From NCBI RefSeq assembly GCF_003259615.1, contig NZ_QLLR01000016.1, forward strand, positions 1 through 64,000: a DNA stretch of 64,000 nt, read 5' to 3'. Each line of letters opens with the position of its first letter. The first letter of the stretch is position 1. The notes under the pieces are model-generated. The model did not search any database. It was given only the letters and a program-made list of their open reading frames with translations, and was not told the DNA's origin. Below, piece after piece: positions 25,408 through 33,451 of the stretch. The position numbers and the translations under genes are program-made. Source of the DNA: Pedobacter cryoconitis (GTDB lineage Bacteria; Bacteroidota; Bacteroidia; Sphingobacteriales; Sphingobacteriaceae).

Positions 25408-25777
25408 CAGTTGATTATATTAGCTTCTAAAAAAAGGAGATTTAACCACTGAAAACAATTTATTTATTTTTGTTAATTTAAATCACATTAATCCCTGACT
25501 ATATCCTCAGCAAATTGTACTGAACAAACAAGAAAAGGTTTAAGTTATAAATCAGCCTTAGCCAAAAAGACGAGCCTTTTGTTCCGATTGACCATTTTCC
25601 TTCAGAAGAATTCAGTGCTATTAACAAGAAAATTTCTTCTCTTTATTACAGCTAACTGTAAATCTTTTCAAGGCTGCAAATATATAATTATTAATTTACT
25701 ATAGTTACTTTTTTTCAAAATACTGCTGTGTATTAGCCCTCTGTTTGTCTTCATTGTTTGTGTTTTATTATATACTA
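25408..25777 (-). other. Gap upstream of adk with cryptic frame
   Basis: Apart from the adk-proximal hairpin, this stretch has a minus-strand TATATTTG (25677-25684), a possible long-leader promoter for adk. It also has a 42-codon frame without ATG (TTG at 25625-25627, stop at 25499-25501) whose translation begins LLIALNSSEGKW and ends LFVQYNLLRI. The frame reads like protein sequence but has no start signal, so it may be a remnant. Nothing else was seen. Confidence 0.35.
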
Positions 25778-26952
25778 TCAGACCTGAAATATTTGCTTAT
25801 TTTGTGGCTTAGGAGATTCCAGCATTCTTTTAATCAACATCATCACCAATGCTGCTGCGCCAAAAGCAAACATGACCCACGGAGTACTGTGTATACCATG
25901 AGCGGCAATAGAGAATCCGCCTACCGCTGTTCCAATTGAAATGCCAAGGTTCCCAAAAGAAATGGAGATACTATTCGCAAATTCAGGTGCTTCTGGTGCA
26001 GTCTCTATCATATAAGCCTGGGAGGTCAAAAAACATGGGTTTGAATGAATCCCCATACCGCTATAATCAGTACTGTAGCAACAGACATGGGGCCCGAAAA
26101 GTAAATAGGCACAGCAACGACCGTCAATGCAATCAGAAAAATTGCAGTGATCTTTGTGATATTCTTCGTTAATAATTTACCTGCAATATAATTTCCTAAA
26201 ACACCTGTCAATCCAAATAGTAAAAGCATCAGACTTATTGTTTGTTCATCCATTCCATTGACCTTGCTCAGGTAATCAGCAAAATAACTATAAGTGCTGA
26301 AAATTGACCCGATCATTAAAAATGCAAATAGAGAACTGGCAATAAAAACAGGCTTTTTTAATATCCGCAGCTGCGAACTATAAGATTTTTTTTCTGTAAC
26401 CGGCATCGAGGGAAGAAGCGCTATGATCGCTATAAGCACAGTTAAACTAATCACGGCCTGTACCATAAAGGAAGATTGCCAGTTATTAAAAAACCCTGCA
26501 ATATAAGTTGCAAATGGTACGGTAGTGATCGTTGCAATTCCGATCCCTCCTATCACAATGGCCATCATTTTATGGGCATCTTTCCGGTCTGCGTTAGTGG
26601 TTGCTGCTGCAACGGCAGTGGAAACTAATACCGGATGAAGAAAAGCCGGTAAAACTCTGACAAGCATCAATAGCCAGAATGGAGGTGCAAGGGATGATAT
26701 AACTCCGGTAAATAAGAATATGGCCATGGTTAAAGCCATCAGGTATTTCCGGTTATAACCAGACGCGAACATTGTCATGAAAGGGCCTGCCAAAGCTACA
26801 ACCATGGCATAGGCACTGAGTAACATACCCGCTTTATCGATACTGATCTGATAATAATCAGCGACCTGGGGAAGTATTCCAATTACCCCAAATTCTGTTG
26901 TAATCATGCCGATCAGGCTGAGACACCCAATATAAGCTATTTTATTTTTCAT
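25778..26952 (-). pseudogene. MFS transporter, frameshifted (DHA1 efflux type)
   Basis: Two overlapping frames together make one 12-helix major facilitator of about 396 aa, of the AraJ-like drug or sugar efflux type. The first frame (26952 to 26026) covers about 10 helices and stops at TGA directly after a run of six T (26028-26033 on the plus strand as A6). The second frame continues from the same point with LTSQAYMIETAPEAP, the normal continuation of this family, and ends at 25778. One extra T would restore the gene; a -1 slip would also do it. I prefer ATG at 26950-26952 over the TTG two codons upstream. It may be a true pseudogene, a phase-variable gene or a sequencing error. It follows the TetR gene by about 44 nt. 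Confidence 0.8.
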
Positions 26953-26966
26953 GATCAATTACTTAC

Positions 26967-26983
26967 AATGGAATAAACATTCC
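26967..26983. promoter_or_regulatory. Second TetR operator, before the MFS gene
   Basis: AATGGAATAAACATTCC carries the same GGAAT...ATTCC dyad as the large palindrome at 27580-27619 (AATGGAATATATATTCC there), differing only in the central three bases. It sits 15 nt before the MFS start, so the same TetR probably controls both transcripts. Confidence 0.6.
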
Positions 26984-26996
26984 TTTTTTGACAGAC

Positions 26997-27554
26997 TTAG
27001 TTTTTTACTGCATCCCAGGCTGCCTGGATATACTTATTGATAGTTTCTTCCTGGATTGAGATATAATTACTATGATGCAATTTAACCAGCGACACGAGAG
27101 ATCCACTGGTAAAGCCTATCCATTCTTTTATATCCCCATCTTTCATAAGTTGTTGTGTTTGACCGTCCAGATATACTTCATCAAGGTCTTTGAGATATAA
27201 ACTTCCATGATGTTTGGCTTTCGGATTAATGGCAGGAGAATAATAGAATTGTTCTAAAAACATGAAATCCAAGGGCTCAGACAGGAAATATGTGATCATT
27301 TTCTTCCATAAATAAACAAACCGCTGTTTAACAGACAGCTCTTTATCATATCCCTGGGCAATAATGGCCGACTCTTTTGTCTTTAAATAAAAATATAATT
27401 CATTTACCAGAGCTTCCTTATTCGGGAAGTAATTATATATCGCACCCATACCGGTGTCTGCCGCTTTAGCTATTTCTGACATGGGGGTTGATTCAATACC
27501 TTTCTGAACTATTAATTTCAATGTGGCATTTAATATTTGCTCTCTTTTATTCAT
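26997..27554 (-). CDS. TetR-family regulator of the MFS gene
   Basis: A 185-aa regulator. The TetR helix-turn-helix reads STPMSEIAKAADTGMGAIYNYFPNKEALV (about 22-50). The C-terminal domain is rich in aromatic residues, as expected of a ligand pocket. It precedes an efflux-type MFS gene on the same strand and has a perfect 40-bp palindrome over its own promoter plus a related site before the MFS gene. The arrangement is a standard drug- or metabolite-responsive efflux switch with negative autoregulation; the ligand is unknown. Confidence 0.87.
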   Translation of the reverse strand: MNKREQILNATLKLIVQKGIESTPMSEIAKAADTGMGAIYNYFPNKEALVNELYFYLKTKESAIIAQGYDKELSVKQRFVYLWKKMITYFLSEPLDFMFLEQFYYSPAINPKAKHHGSLYLKDLDEVYLDGQTQQLMKDGDIKEWIGFTSGSLVSLVKLHHSNYISIQEETINKYIQAAWDAVKN

Positions 27555-27579
27555 AGGAAATTCTCAATTGAGATTACAA

Positions 27580-27619
27580 ATGTATTAAAAATGGAATATA
27601 TATTCCATTTTTAATACAT
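27580..27619. promoter_or_regulatory. 40-bp perfect palindrome, TetR operator and promoter
   Basis: ATGTATTAAAAATGGAATAT (27580-27599) is followed without spacer by its exact reverse complement (27600-27619). The minus-strand box TACATTTG (27584-27577), an exact -7 element for the TetR gene, overlaps the proximal end, so binding would block transcription. A separate 12-bp palindrome TCTCAATTGAGA lies at 27562-27573. Confidence 0.8.
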
Positions 27620-27656
27620 TTTATTCCTATACCAATAGTTTATATTTTTGTGAGCA

Positions 27657-27833
27657 TTGAGGCGAGTCTTCTTAATTACGAATAATAAAGAGCCTGAACG
27701 GGTATGCCAGGTATATACACTGGATACTGAATGGAGAAAGTGCGATCAATTTATAAATGGACGTGAGGAAGTGTGGCCTGATGCAAAAGAGATTCGCTTC
27801 TATCAACAATATTCAAAATCAGGAGGAAGATAG
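27657..27833 (+). CDS. Cryptic 58-codon ORF divergent from tetR
   Basis: A frame opening at TTG (27657-27659) and stopping at TAG (27831-27833) encodes a protein-like sequence with VCQVYTLDTEWRKCDQFI and REEVWPDAKEIRFYQQYS. It has ordinary codon usage and a mixed hydrophilic composition. No ATG is available, but an exact TAnnTTTG sequence (TATTTTTG, 27643-27650) lies just upstream and the 40-bp operator is 38 nt before the start. It could be a small gene under the same TetR or the 3' remnant of a lost gene. No family was recognised. Confidence 0.35.
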   Translation: MRRVFLITNNKEPERVCQVYTLDTEWRKCDQFINGREEVWPDAKEIRFYQQYSKSGGR

Positions 27834-27837
27834 AAAA

Positions 27838-28344
27838 CTATTCTAACCTCAATATATTAGCGCCCAAATCCTCATCAAAAACACGTTCAAATTTCTTGTC
27901 ATGCGTAATCACCATAATCTCCAGTGAGCCGGTCCCTACAGTACCGGACAAGATATGTCCGCCATAAGCCAGAAAATCATTTCCAGCAACAACTCCATGC
28001 AGATGGATACTTGGTTTTCCTTTCTGCCAGGCAATGGAACCGTTCATACTTGCAAGTTCAACATCTTTGAATTCACTGGGATTAAATTTTTTTGCTTTTG
28101 AATCGAAAAATCCAAATACTACATTGACAAATCCCATACCTGTAAAATTTGCAGAAAGTATCTTTTCATCTTTAGCAAATGCCTCCAATTGTTCGACAAT
28201 ATTATCTCCTTTTTGAAGTACCAGAAGATAACCAGCCGGTACTTTAGCATAGCGCTTATGCGATTCTGCTTTCTGAGCAAAGGTTACATCTGTAAATCCC
28301 AGGAGTAAAATTAATATGCACAAAACTTTTAAAGTATTTTTCAT
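27838..28344 (-). CDS. Secreted DUF296 (PPC/PCC domain) protein
   Basis: A 168-aa protein from ATG 28342-28344: signal peptide (about 1-24, ending TFAQ) followed by a PPC/DUF296 domain with GDNIVEQLEAFAKDEKI, the FTGMGFVNVV turn, SIHLHGVVAG and YGGHILSGTVG. The HLHG and GGH histidines match the metal-site residues of the family. Most PPC proteins are cytosolic or fused to AT-hooks, so a signal peptide is notable, though exported forms are known in Bacteroidota. A longer reading from 28383 would bury the signal peptide, and a -7 box sits between, so I reject it. Function unknown. Confidence 0.8.
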   Translation of the reverse strand: MKNTLKVLCILILLLGFTDVTFAQKAESHKRYAKVPAGYLLVLQKGDNIVEQLEAFAKDEKILSANFTGMGFVNVVFGFFDSKAKKFNPSEFKDVELASMNGSIAWQKGKPSIHLHGVVAGNDFLAYGGHILSGTVGTGSLEIMVITHDKKFERVFDEDLGANILRLE

Positions 28345-28353
28345 CTTTTTTTT

Positions 28354-28361
28354 CAAAAATA
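28354..28361 (-). promoter_or_regulatory. Candidate -7 box of the DUF296 gene
   Basis: The minus strand reads TATTTTTG, 9 nt before the preferred ATG at 28344 and inside the longer frame, supporting the shorter start. Confidence 0.4.
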
Positions 28362-28451
28362 CCCTAAAGATCAAAGTTGTCAAAATCAGTTAGCTGATAG
28401 CTAAACCTCATTGAGCTAATAAGGGCAATCATTGCTGTAGCATAAAAAAGG

Positions 28452-28485
28452 TAATCTGGTGCTTTCGATAGAAAACACCAGATTA
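28452..28485 (-). terminator. Terminator of the galactosamine PUL
   Basis: TAATCTGGTG (28452-28461) pairs with CACCAGATTA (28476-28485); on the minus strand it is followed by CCTTTTTTATG. It directly follows the GH114 stop codon and closes the PUL transcript. Confidence 0.85.
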
Positions 28486-28488
28486 TAC

Positions 28489-29334
28489 CTATTTACATTT
28501 GTAAACCCATTTATCGAGATCTCTTTTCTTAAGAATAGCGGAGTATTTTAAATTCTGAGCTTTGGGACATACATTATTCTGAAAGGAACTTTGTGACATG
28601 TTATCAGTATACTCAACTGCAAATACAGGCTTATTTTGTGTAATATAAGGTTTTACATCATTCTCCCATTTTTGATCAAAAGCATCTTCAGTCAATACCC
28701 AATCAAATTTCTTACTGTATTCTGCAGACAGCTCAGGTACATTTTTCTGGCCAATGCCCAGACCTTTATCATGAGCCAGTTTAATCAAAAAGTCGCAATA
28801 TAATTTAGTATCATTAATACTAATATCAAACCCGGTTTCATTGCTGTAACTATCCAGGTTATCTGGCTCTATGGCATCAAATCCTTTACTGATAATTCTA
28901 TCAATCCGGGAATTAAGCCATGGCCTTAGTTTTTCCCGTTGCCTGATATCAAGCCAGCGCTCCTTTGGCCACTCTGGATACACCTGGCCAATAACTTCTT
29001 TTGGAAGCAGGTTAATATCTGGTCTGTCGTCTTCAATTGTTCCTGCAGAAATGTATGCAATCACCTTTTTCCCCTGGGCATGCAGCGCCGCTACCTGCTG
29101 AGCTGTCGTCGTAAACGCATCTACATCGACTACTTCTGCTGTAAATGTATCACTGTTTTTCAGGTCATCCAGACACCAGTCAAATGTTACACCTGCTTTG
29201 GGTTGCCACCAGGATACTTTACTGGCTTCATTTTGATTACCATCTGCAACATTATTGTCGCTATTATCCTTACTTTCTTTTTGACAGGCAGTCAAAGAAA
29301 GAATCAGAATTGATACTAGAATCGTGTTTTTCAT
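28489..29334 (-). CDS. GH114 endo-alpha-1,4-polygalactosaminidase lipoprotein
   Basis: A 281-aa lipoprotein (lipobox LTAC, C17) with a TIM-barrel GH114 domain from about residue 42. It carries the family landmarks: the WWQPKAGVTFDWCLDD entry, VVDVDAF (68-74), GKKVIAYISAGTIEDDRPD (88-106) and the acidic strand end FDAIEPDNLDSY with E156 and D158. GH114 enzymes cut alpha-1,4-galactosamine-containing polymers, for example the fungal galactosaminogalactan. The lipid anchor suggests it acts at the cell surface or in the periplasm. It is the last gene of a ten-gene PUL and lies 35 nt after GH109. The assignment is by pattern, and close TM1410-like relatives exist. Confidence 0.82.
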   Translation of the reverse strand: MKNTILVSILILSLTACQKESKDNSDNNVADGNQNEASKVSWWQPKAGVTFDWCLDDLKNSDTFTAEVVDVDAFTTTAQQVAALHAQGKKVIAYISAGTIEDDRPDINLLPKEVIGQVYPEWPKERWLDIRQREKLRPWLNSRIDRIISKGFDAIEPDNLDSYSNETGFDISINDTKLYCDFLIKLAHDKGLGIGQKNVPELSAEYSKKFDWVLTEDAFDQKWENDVKPYITQNKPVFAVEYTDNMSQSSFQNNVCPKAQNLKYSAILKKRDLDKWVYKCK

Positions 29335-29369
29335 AATTTATTTTTAAAGGTTAGATTTTTAAACATGGA

Positions 29370-30719
29370 TTAAAAGTCACTGTTGTCCAGTGCAAATGTA
29401 TTTTTGGAATCTTTCCACTTGCCTTTAGTAAAATCAGGAAACTGTTGTGGCATATTCCCTTCTTGTATTGACTTTTCGGAAAGCGGGGTAATGACGCTCA
29501 TCGTTAATGAATCATAAATATCTATCGGTGTCTGCTTCCGCTGTTTAACAGACTCTACAAAAGCATTAAACACAAACCAATCCATACCACCATGACCTGC
29601 TCCATCGGCCTGATGTTCATATTTTTTCCATAATGGATGGTCATATTTATCCAGCCATACTTTCGCTTTATCCCATTCGTCATAAGTTTTAGACTTGTCC
29701 TCTATGTAGATCGAATCTGCAACATCCATCCATAAACCCTGAGTTCCCTGTACTCTGAACCCTAAAGAATAGGGTCTGGGTAAATGAGTATCATGTGTTA
29801 AAGTGACCGTTTCTCCGTTTGCACAGTTCAGCATAGTGGTCACCAAATCACCATTTTTGAATTTTACAGCAAGATTTTTACTTCCAGGAGATGCTTTCTC
29901 TATATACTGGTGCAACCCCCTCGATTTGGAGGCAAACGAAACCAGGTTTGTAAACTGATTTCCTCTATTAATATTGATATAGTTCATAATCGGGCCAGCA
30001 CCATGCGTGGGATAAATATCTCCATTCCGGTCTGCGTTCCATTGTGTACGCCATTGGGCTTCTCCAACTGTGTCTGGCCCAAACTCCCCGCCCTTTGCGT
30101 CAAAAGATTTTCCATCATTAAACAAAACACCTCTGAGATCATGTTGGTATCCCCCTTCTAAATGTATCAGCTCTCCGAAAACATTATTCCGGACCATGTT
30201 TAATACAGCGAGTACATCCCGGCGGTAACAAACATTTTCCAGCGTCATGTAAGGGATTTTTGTCTCTTCATAAACTTTTAAGATCTCCCAGTGGTCTTCT
30301 ACCGTAATACCCGCAATCACTTCACAACCCACATATTTTCCAGCTCTCATTGAATCAATGGCCTGTTCTTTATGAAACTCCCATGGTGTTGCAATGATCA
30401 CCGCGTCTATATCTTTTCGTTCCAGTAGTTTTTTATAGGCATCAATTCCTCCGGTATATTCTGCAGGAAGTTTCTTGCCCGCCTTTACAAACTGTGCACG
30501 GCAGTATTTTAAAGAACTCTCCTGTGTATCACATATTGCAGTGATTTCCACATCAGAACGAAGAAGCCCTTCACTGATATGGTTCCTGCCCCTTAAGCCC
30601 ACACCGATATAACCTAATCTGATTTTGTCTTTTGCATTCGCAAATAATACTCCGGAGGGCATTAAAGTAAGTCCCGCCAATCCAACTAATCCGTTGGCAC
30701 AAAAATGTCTTCTATCCAT
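29370..30719 (-). CDS. GH109 alpha-N-acetylgalactosaminidase
   Basis: A 449-aa protein of the Gfo/Idh/MocA fold whose details match GH109, the NAD-dependent glycosidases that release terminal alpha-GalNAc by an oxidation-elimination route. It has a Tat-like signal (DRRHFCA, 2-8), the Rossmann motif GYIGVGLRGRNH (36-47), CYRRDV with Y165, GGYQHDLR and IYPTHGAGP with Y236 and H239, the residues expected at the active site. Later blocks (THDTHLPRPYSLGFRVQGT, DHPLWKKYEHQADGAGHGGMD in parts) also follow the known family. It starts 4 nt after the kinase gene stop. The Tat signal fits export of a folded, NAD-containing enzyme to the periplasm. Confidence 0.9.
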   Translation of the reverse strand: MDRRHFCANGLVGLAGLTLMPSGVLFANAKDKIRLGYIGVGLRGRNHISEGLLRSDVEITAICDTQESSLKYCRAQFVKAGKKLPAEYTGGIDAYKKLLERKDIDAVIIATPWEFHKEQAIDSMRAGKYVGCEVIAGITVEDHWEILKVYEETKIPYMTLENVCYRRDVLAVLNMVRNNVFGELIHLEGGYQHDLRGVLFNDGKSFDAKGGEFGPDTVGEAQWRTQWNADRNGDIYPTHGAGPIMNYININRGNQFTNLVSFASKSRGLHQYIEKASPGSKNLAVKFKNGDLVTTMLNCANGETVTLTHDTHLPRPYSLGFRVQGTQGLWMDVADSIYIEDKSKTYDEWDKAKVWLDKYDHPLWKKYEHQADGAGHGGMDWFVFNAFVESVKQRKQTPIDIYDSLTMSVITPLSEKSIQEGNMPQQFPDFTKGKWKDSKNTFALDNSDF

Positions 30720-30723
30720 GATT

Positions 30724-31851
30724 CTAGCTGTTAATTAACTGATGATGTTTTCCCGCTTCTTTAAATATTACTTTTTCCAGAACCGGAGAATGGGTGCACA
30801 ATTCCTTTAGCAGTTGTAGTTGCGCCCTGGTACGTTGAAGATTATGAGCTGGAGATTCGATCTTATAATAAGTATCTCCGTTGAGGTAGTCTGTTAAAAA
30901 TCTTACCGCCTGCATATAAGGCAGCAAAAGGACACCTTTGATTAAGGATCTTAACTCCCACTCATTCAGGAATTGCCCGGCTTCTTTCATATATCCTTTG
31001 GTATAGGCTCCAAATAGTGGAAGATTCAATTTAATCTTCGACAATTCCGGTTCATCCTCCGCAGCTGTATTAATAATAGTGCGGATAGCATCCCCAAAAT
31101 CATAAGCGATATAATCGGCCATTACAGTATCCAGGTCTATGATACACTGTGCCTTGCCTTTTAAATTCAATAGTACATTATTAAACTTAGTATCGTTATG
31201 GGTCACTCTCAAAGGCAAAGTGAGCCGCTGTTCATCCTCCTGAAAAAACAACATAGATTTAGCGCTGTCCTGTATCGTTTTTATCTCAGGCCATGCCTGT
31301 TGAACACGGTCAAAAGAATCTGTGTTTATGGCCTGTGCCAACTGCCCCAGTCTTTTTTCGATATTATGAAAATCAGGGATCACCTCATACATGGCTTCCG
31401 GAGAAAGATCATAAAGCATAGCCTGAAATTTACCGAAAGCTTTTCCACCCTCATAAGCCTGCTTTTCTGTTTCAACCACATCATAGGTTTTAGTATGCTT
31501 CAGAAAATGACACATCCGCCAATATTCCCCATTACTGTCCTGGTAAAAATAAGGGCCGGATTTAGTGGCAACCATGGTCATGACTTCTTTGTCAGGATTA
31601 CCTTTGCCGGCGATGATCATTTTATTTTTAAGATGTGCAATAACTCTGCACATATTTTCCGTAAGCCTGGGAACATCTTTAAACACGTGATGGTTGATCT
31701 TTTGAAGCAAATAGTCATGTTCTTCACTCACCAGGTTCTTTAGCCGATAAGTATCATTGATATGCCCTGTCCCATAAGATTTAAGAGAAGAAATATCAAC
31801 ATGACATTTAAACTGCGAAGTGATTTCAAATAAATTCTTAATTCTTTTCAA
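30724..31851 (-). CDS. N-acetylhexosamine 1-kinase (NahK-like)
   Basis: A 375-aa cytosolic kinase of the APH fold that matches bifidobacterial NahK along its whole length: SYGTGHINDTY (24-34) as nucleotide loop, RVTHNDTKFNNVLL with the catalytic Asp, IIDLDTVMADY, YDFGDAIR and the C-terminal FLTDYLNGDTYY and HNLQRTRAQLQL. NahK phosphorylates GlcNAc or GalNAc at the anomeric carbon. The start codon is TTG (31849-31851); no in-frame ATG lies close by and the family's N-terminus begins here. Its place beside GH109 points to GalNAc, giving GalNAc-1-phosphate. A GalNAc-1-P uridylyltransferase is not in the window. Confidence 0.85.
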   Translation of the reverse strand: MKRIKNLFEITSQFKCHVDISSLKSYGTGHINDTYRLKNLVSEEHDYLLQKINHHVFKDVPRLTENMCRVIAHLKNKMIIAGKGNPDKEVMTMVATKSGPYFYQDSNGEYWRMCHFLKHTKTYDVVETEKQAYEGGKAFGKFQAMLYDLSPEAMYEVIPDFHNIEKRLGQLAQAINTDSFDRVQQAWPEIKTIQDSAKSMLFFQEDEQRLTLPLRVTHNDTKFNNVLLNLKGKAQCIIDLDTVMADYIAYDFGDAIRTIINTAAEDEPELSKIKLNLPLFGAYTKGYMKEAGQFLNEWELRSLIKGVLLLPYMQAVRFLTDYLNGDTYYKIESPAHNLQRTRAQLQLLKELCTHSPVLEKVIFKEAGKHHQLINS

Positions 31852-31881
31852 AATATAACTTTAAGATGAATGGATAATTAT

Positions 31882-33435
31882 TTAATAAGCTGATTCGTCC
31901 GCGCCAATATCTACGCGGCCATTTCTCACTCTCGCTTCTTTATCGATGTCAAATTCTCCGGGTTGAGCCACAAATGAAGGCAGGCCCCTGTTAACACATA
32001 AAGACGTGTTGCTTAAATGAAGATTTGGGTTAGGCAAGGCGGCAGAAATAAAAGAAGGTGTACTGTAGTTTGAATTTGCATCTAAACCAGTTCCGGCTTT
32101 AAATGCGGCAAAAGAGGGATAGGTAATACCGTTAATCCCGCCCCAGTCAAAAGTAACAGTGGCTGCAGAGCCTGAGACAGAGAAATAATTGTTATAATCA
32201 AATACCAGGTTGGTTGAGTTATATCCGGAAGAAGCAACAATCACAATATTACTGGCAGATTGAATAATATTGTTTTTGATAGTCAGATGATCTGTATTTT
32301 GAAGATGGATTTCTCCTCCCCAACCAGTTTTTGAGTAGTTTTTAAATAAAGTGTTATTGGTAATCGTGGAATTAATGACTTTACTGTTTGCTGCATTCGA
32401 GCCCATTATTATTCCAGCCTCCACATTATTATAGATAAAATTGCTTCTGATATTGATTCCATCTGTGCTATTGTTATTGTTCTCACAACCAGCACTGATC
32501 CCTGTTGAGTTCTCGTAACAAGTATTTCCTTCAATATTGATCCATTTTGCCCCGTCTACATAAATACCAGCAGAAGTTGCTACGGGTGAAACGCAACGGT
32601 ATACTTTATTGTATTTCACATTGCCATTGCGTGCGAAATTTACGTTTGCAGGTGCGCCTGTCCAGGAATAATTGCCTGTCATATCAATTCCAATATTGGT
32701 GATGTCATGCACAGTATTATTCTCTATCAGGAAATTTTCTACATTACCCGCTACAGTTAATCCTTCGCTGAAACCGGTAGTACAGTTATAAATTTCATTA
32801 TTCCCGATATAGATCTGGTTATAGGAATTCGCAGTTGTTCCCACGATAACCAAAGGATTGGCATTATCACTTGAAGAAGGAACAGTAGCGGCATTTGATG
32901 TCCACCCAACATTGTATATTTTACAATCTGTAAAATGGACATCTGTTCCTGAACCAGACATATAGATGCCGGAAGCAAAACTCCGGATATTATTCGCAAT
33001 CCGGATAGATTGTACCCGGATATGACTTTTACTTGAAATGGCAATCATCGCGTTTTGTGCTGCATTGGTTGCATTCGCTCCGTCAAGAATCACCGTCCCG
33101 CTGTTGTAATTAGTCAGGGTAATAGGTTCAGTTGCGGAAGCTCCCGAATTGGGCCAGGTTAATCTTTCTTTATAGGTTCCTGCTGCCACGAAAATTGTGC
33201 TGCCTGCTCCTTCTGTTGTTTTATTCAATGCAGCCTGAATTGTTTTTAATGCCACAGCTGCCGATGTACCAGTATTGGTGTCATTTCCGGTTGTGCCATT
33301 GACATAATAGCTGGTCAGAGCAAGCAGCGTGGTCTTATCTTTTGAAGTTTCGGGCTGCCCCAAATTTCCATTGTTTACTTTGGAACAGGCACTAAAAAGC
33401 CCTGTCAGGAGGATAAAAATGATTACTTTTTTCAT
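31882..33435 (-). CDS. Parallel beta-helix lipoprotein
   Basis: A 517-aa lipoprotein (lipobox LFSAC, C17). After a YYVNGTTGNDTNTGTS entry it has a right-handed parallel beta-helix from about 60 to 400, with repeated coils such as NIRSNFIYNNVEAGI and LTIKNNIIQSASNIVI. The C-terminal NRGLPSF...FDIDKEARVRNGRVDIGADE block is the choice-of-anchor Q type tail. Such proteins are polysaccharide lyases, epimerases, esterases or glycan binders; the catalytic class cannot be read here. It lies inside the PUL between the acetyltransferase-like gene and the kinase, so it likely acts on the same glycan. Confidence 0.8.
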   Translation of the reverse strand: MKKVIIFILLTGLFSACSKVNNGNLGQPETSKDKTTLLALTSYYVNGTTGNDTNTGTSAAVALKTIQAALNKTTEGAGSTIFVAAGTYKERLTWPNSGASATEPITLTNYNSGTVILDGANATNAAQNAMIAISSKSHIRVQSIRIANNIRSFASGIYMSGSGTDVHFTDCKIYNVGWTSNAATVPSSSDNANPLVIVGTTANSYNQIYIGNNEIYNCTTGFSEGLTVAGNVENFLIENNTVHDITNIGIDMTGNYSWTGAPANVNFARNGNVKYNKVYRCVSPVATSAGIYVDGAKWINIEGNTCYENSTGISAGCENNNNSTDGINIRSNFIYNNVEAGIIMGSNAANSKVINSTITNNTLFKNYSKTGWGGEIHLQNTDHLTIKNNIIQSASNIVIVASSGYNSTNLVFDYNNYFSVSGSAATVTFDWGGINGITYPSFAAFKAGTGLDANSNYSTPSFISAALPNPNLHLSNTSLCVNRGLPSFVAQPGEFDIDKEARVRNGRVDIGADESAY

Positions 33436-33451
33436 ATAGGTTCAGGTTAAT

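Noticed and set aside
29370-30719. Plain Gfo/Idh/MocA dehydrogenase
   Set aside because: The CYRRDV, YQHDLR and YPTHG motifs and the length fit GH109 better than an ordinary sugar dehydrogenase.
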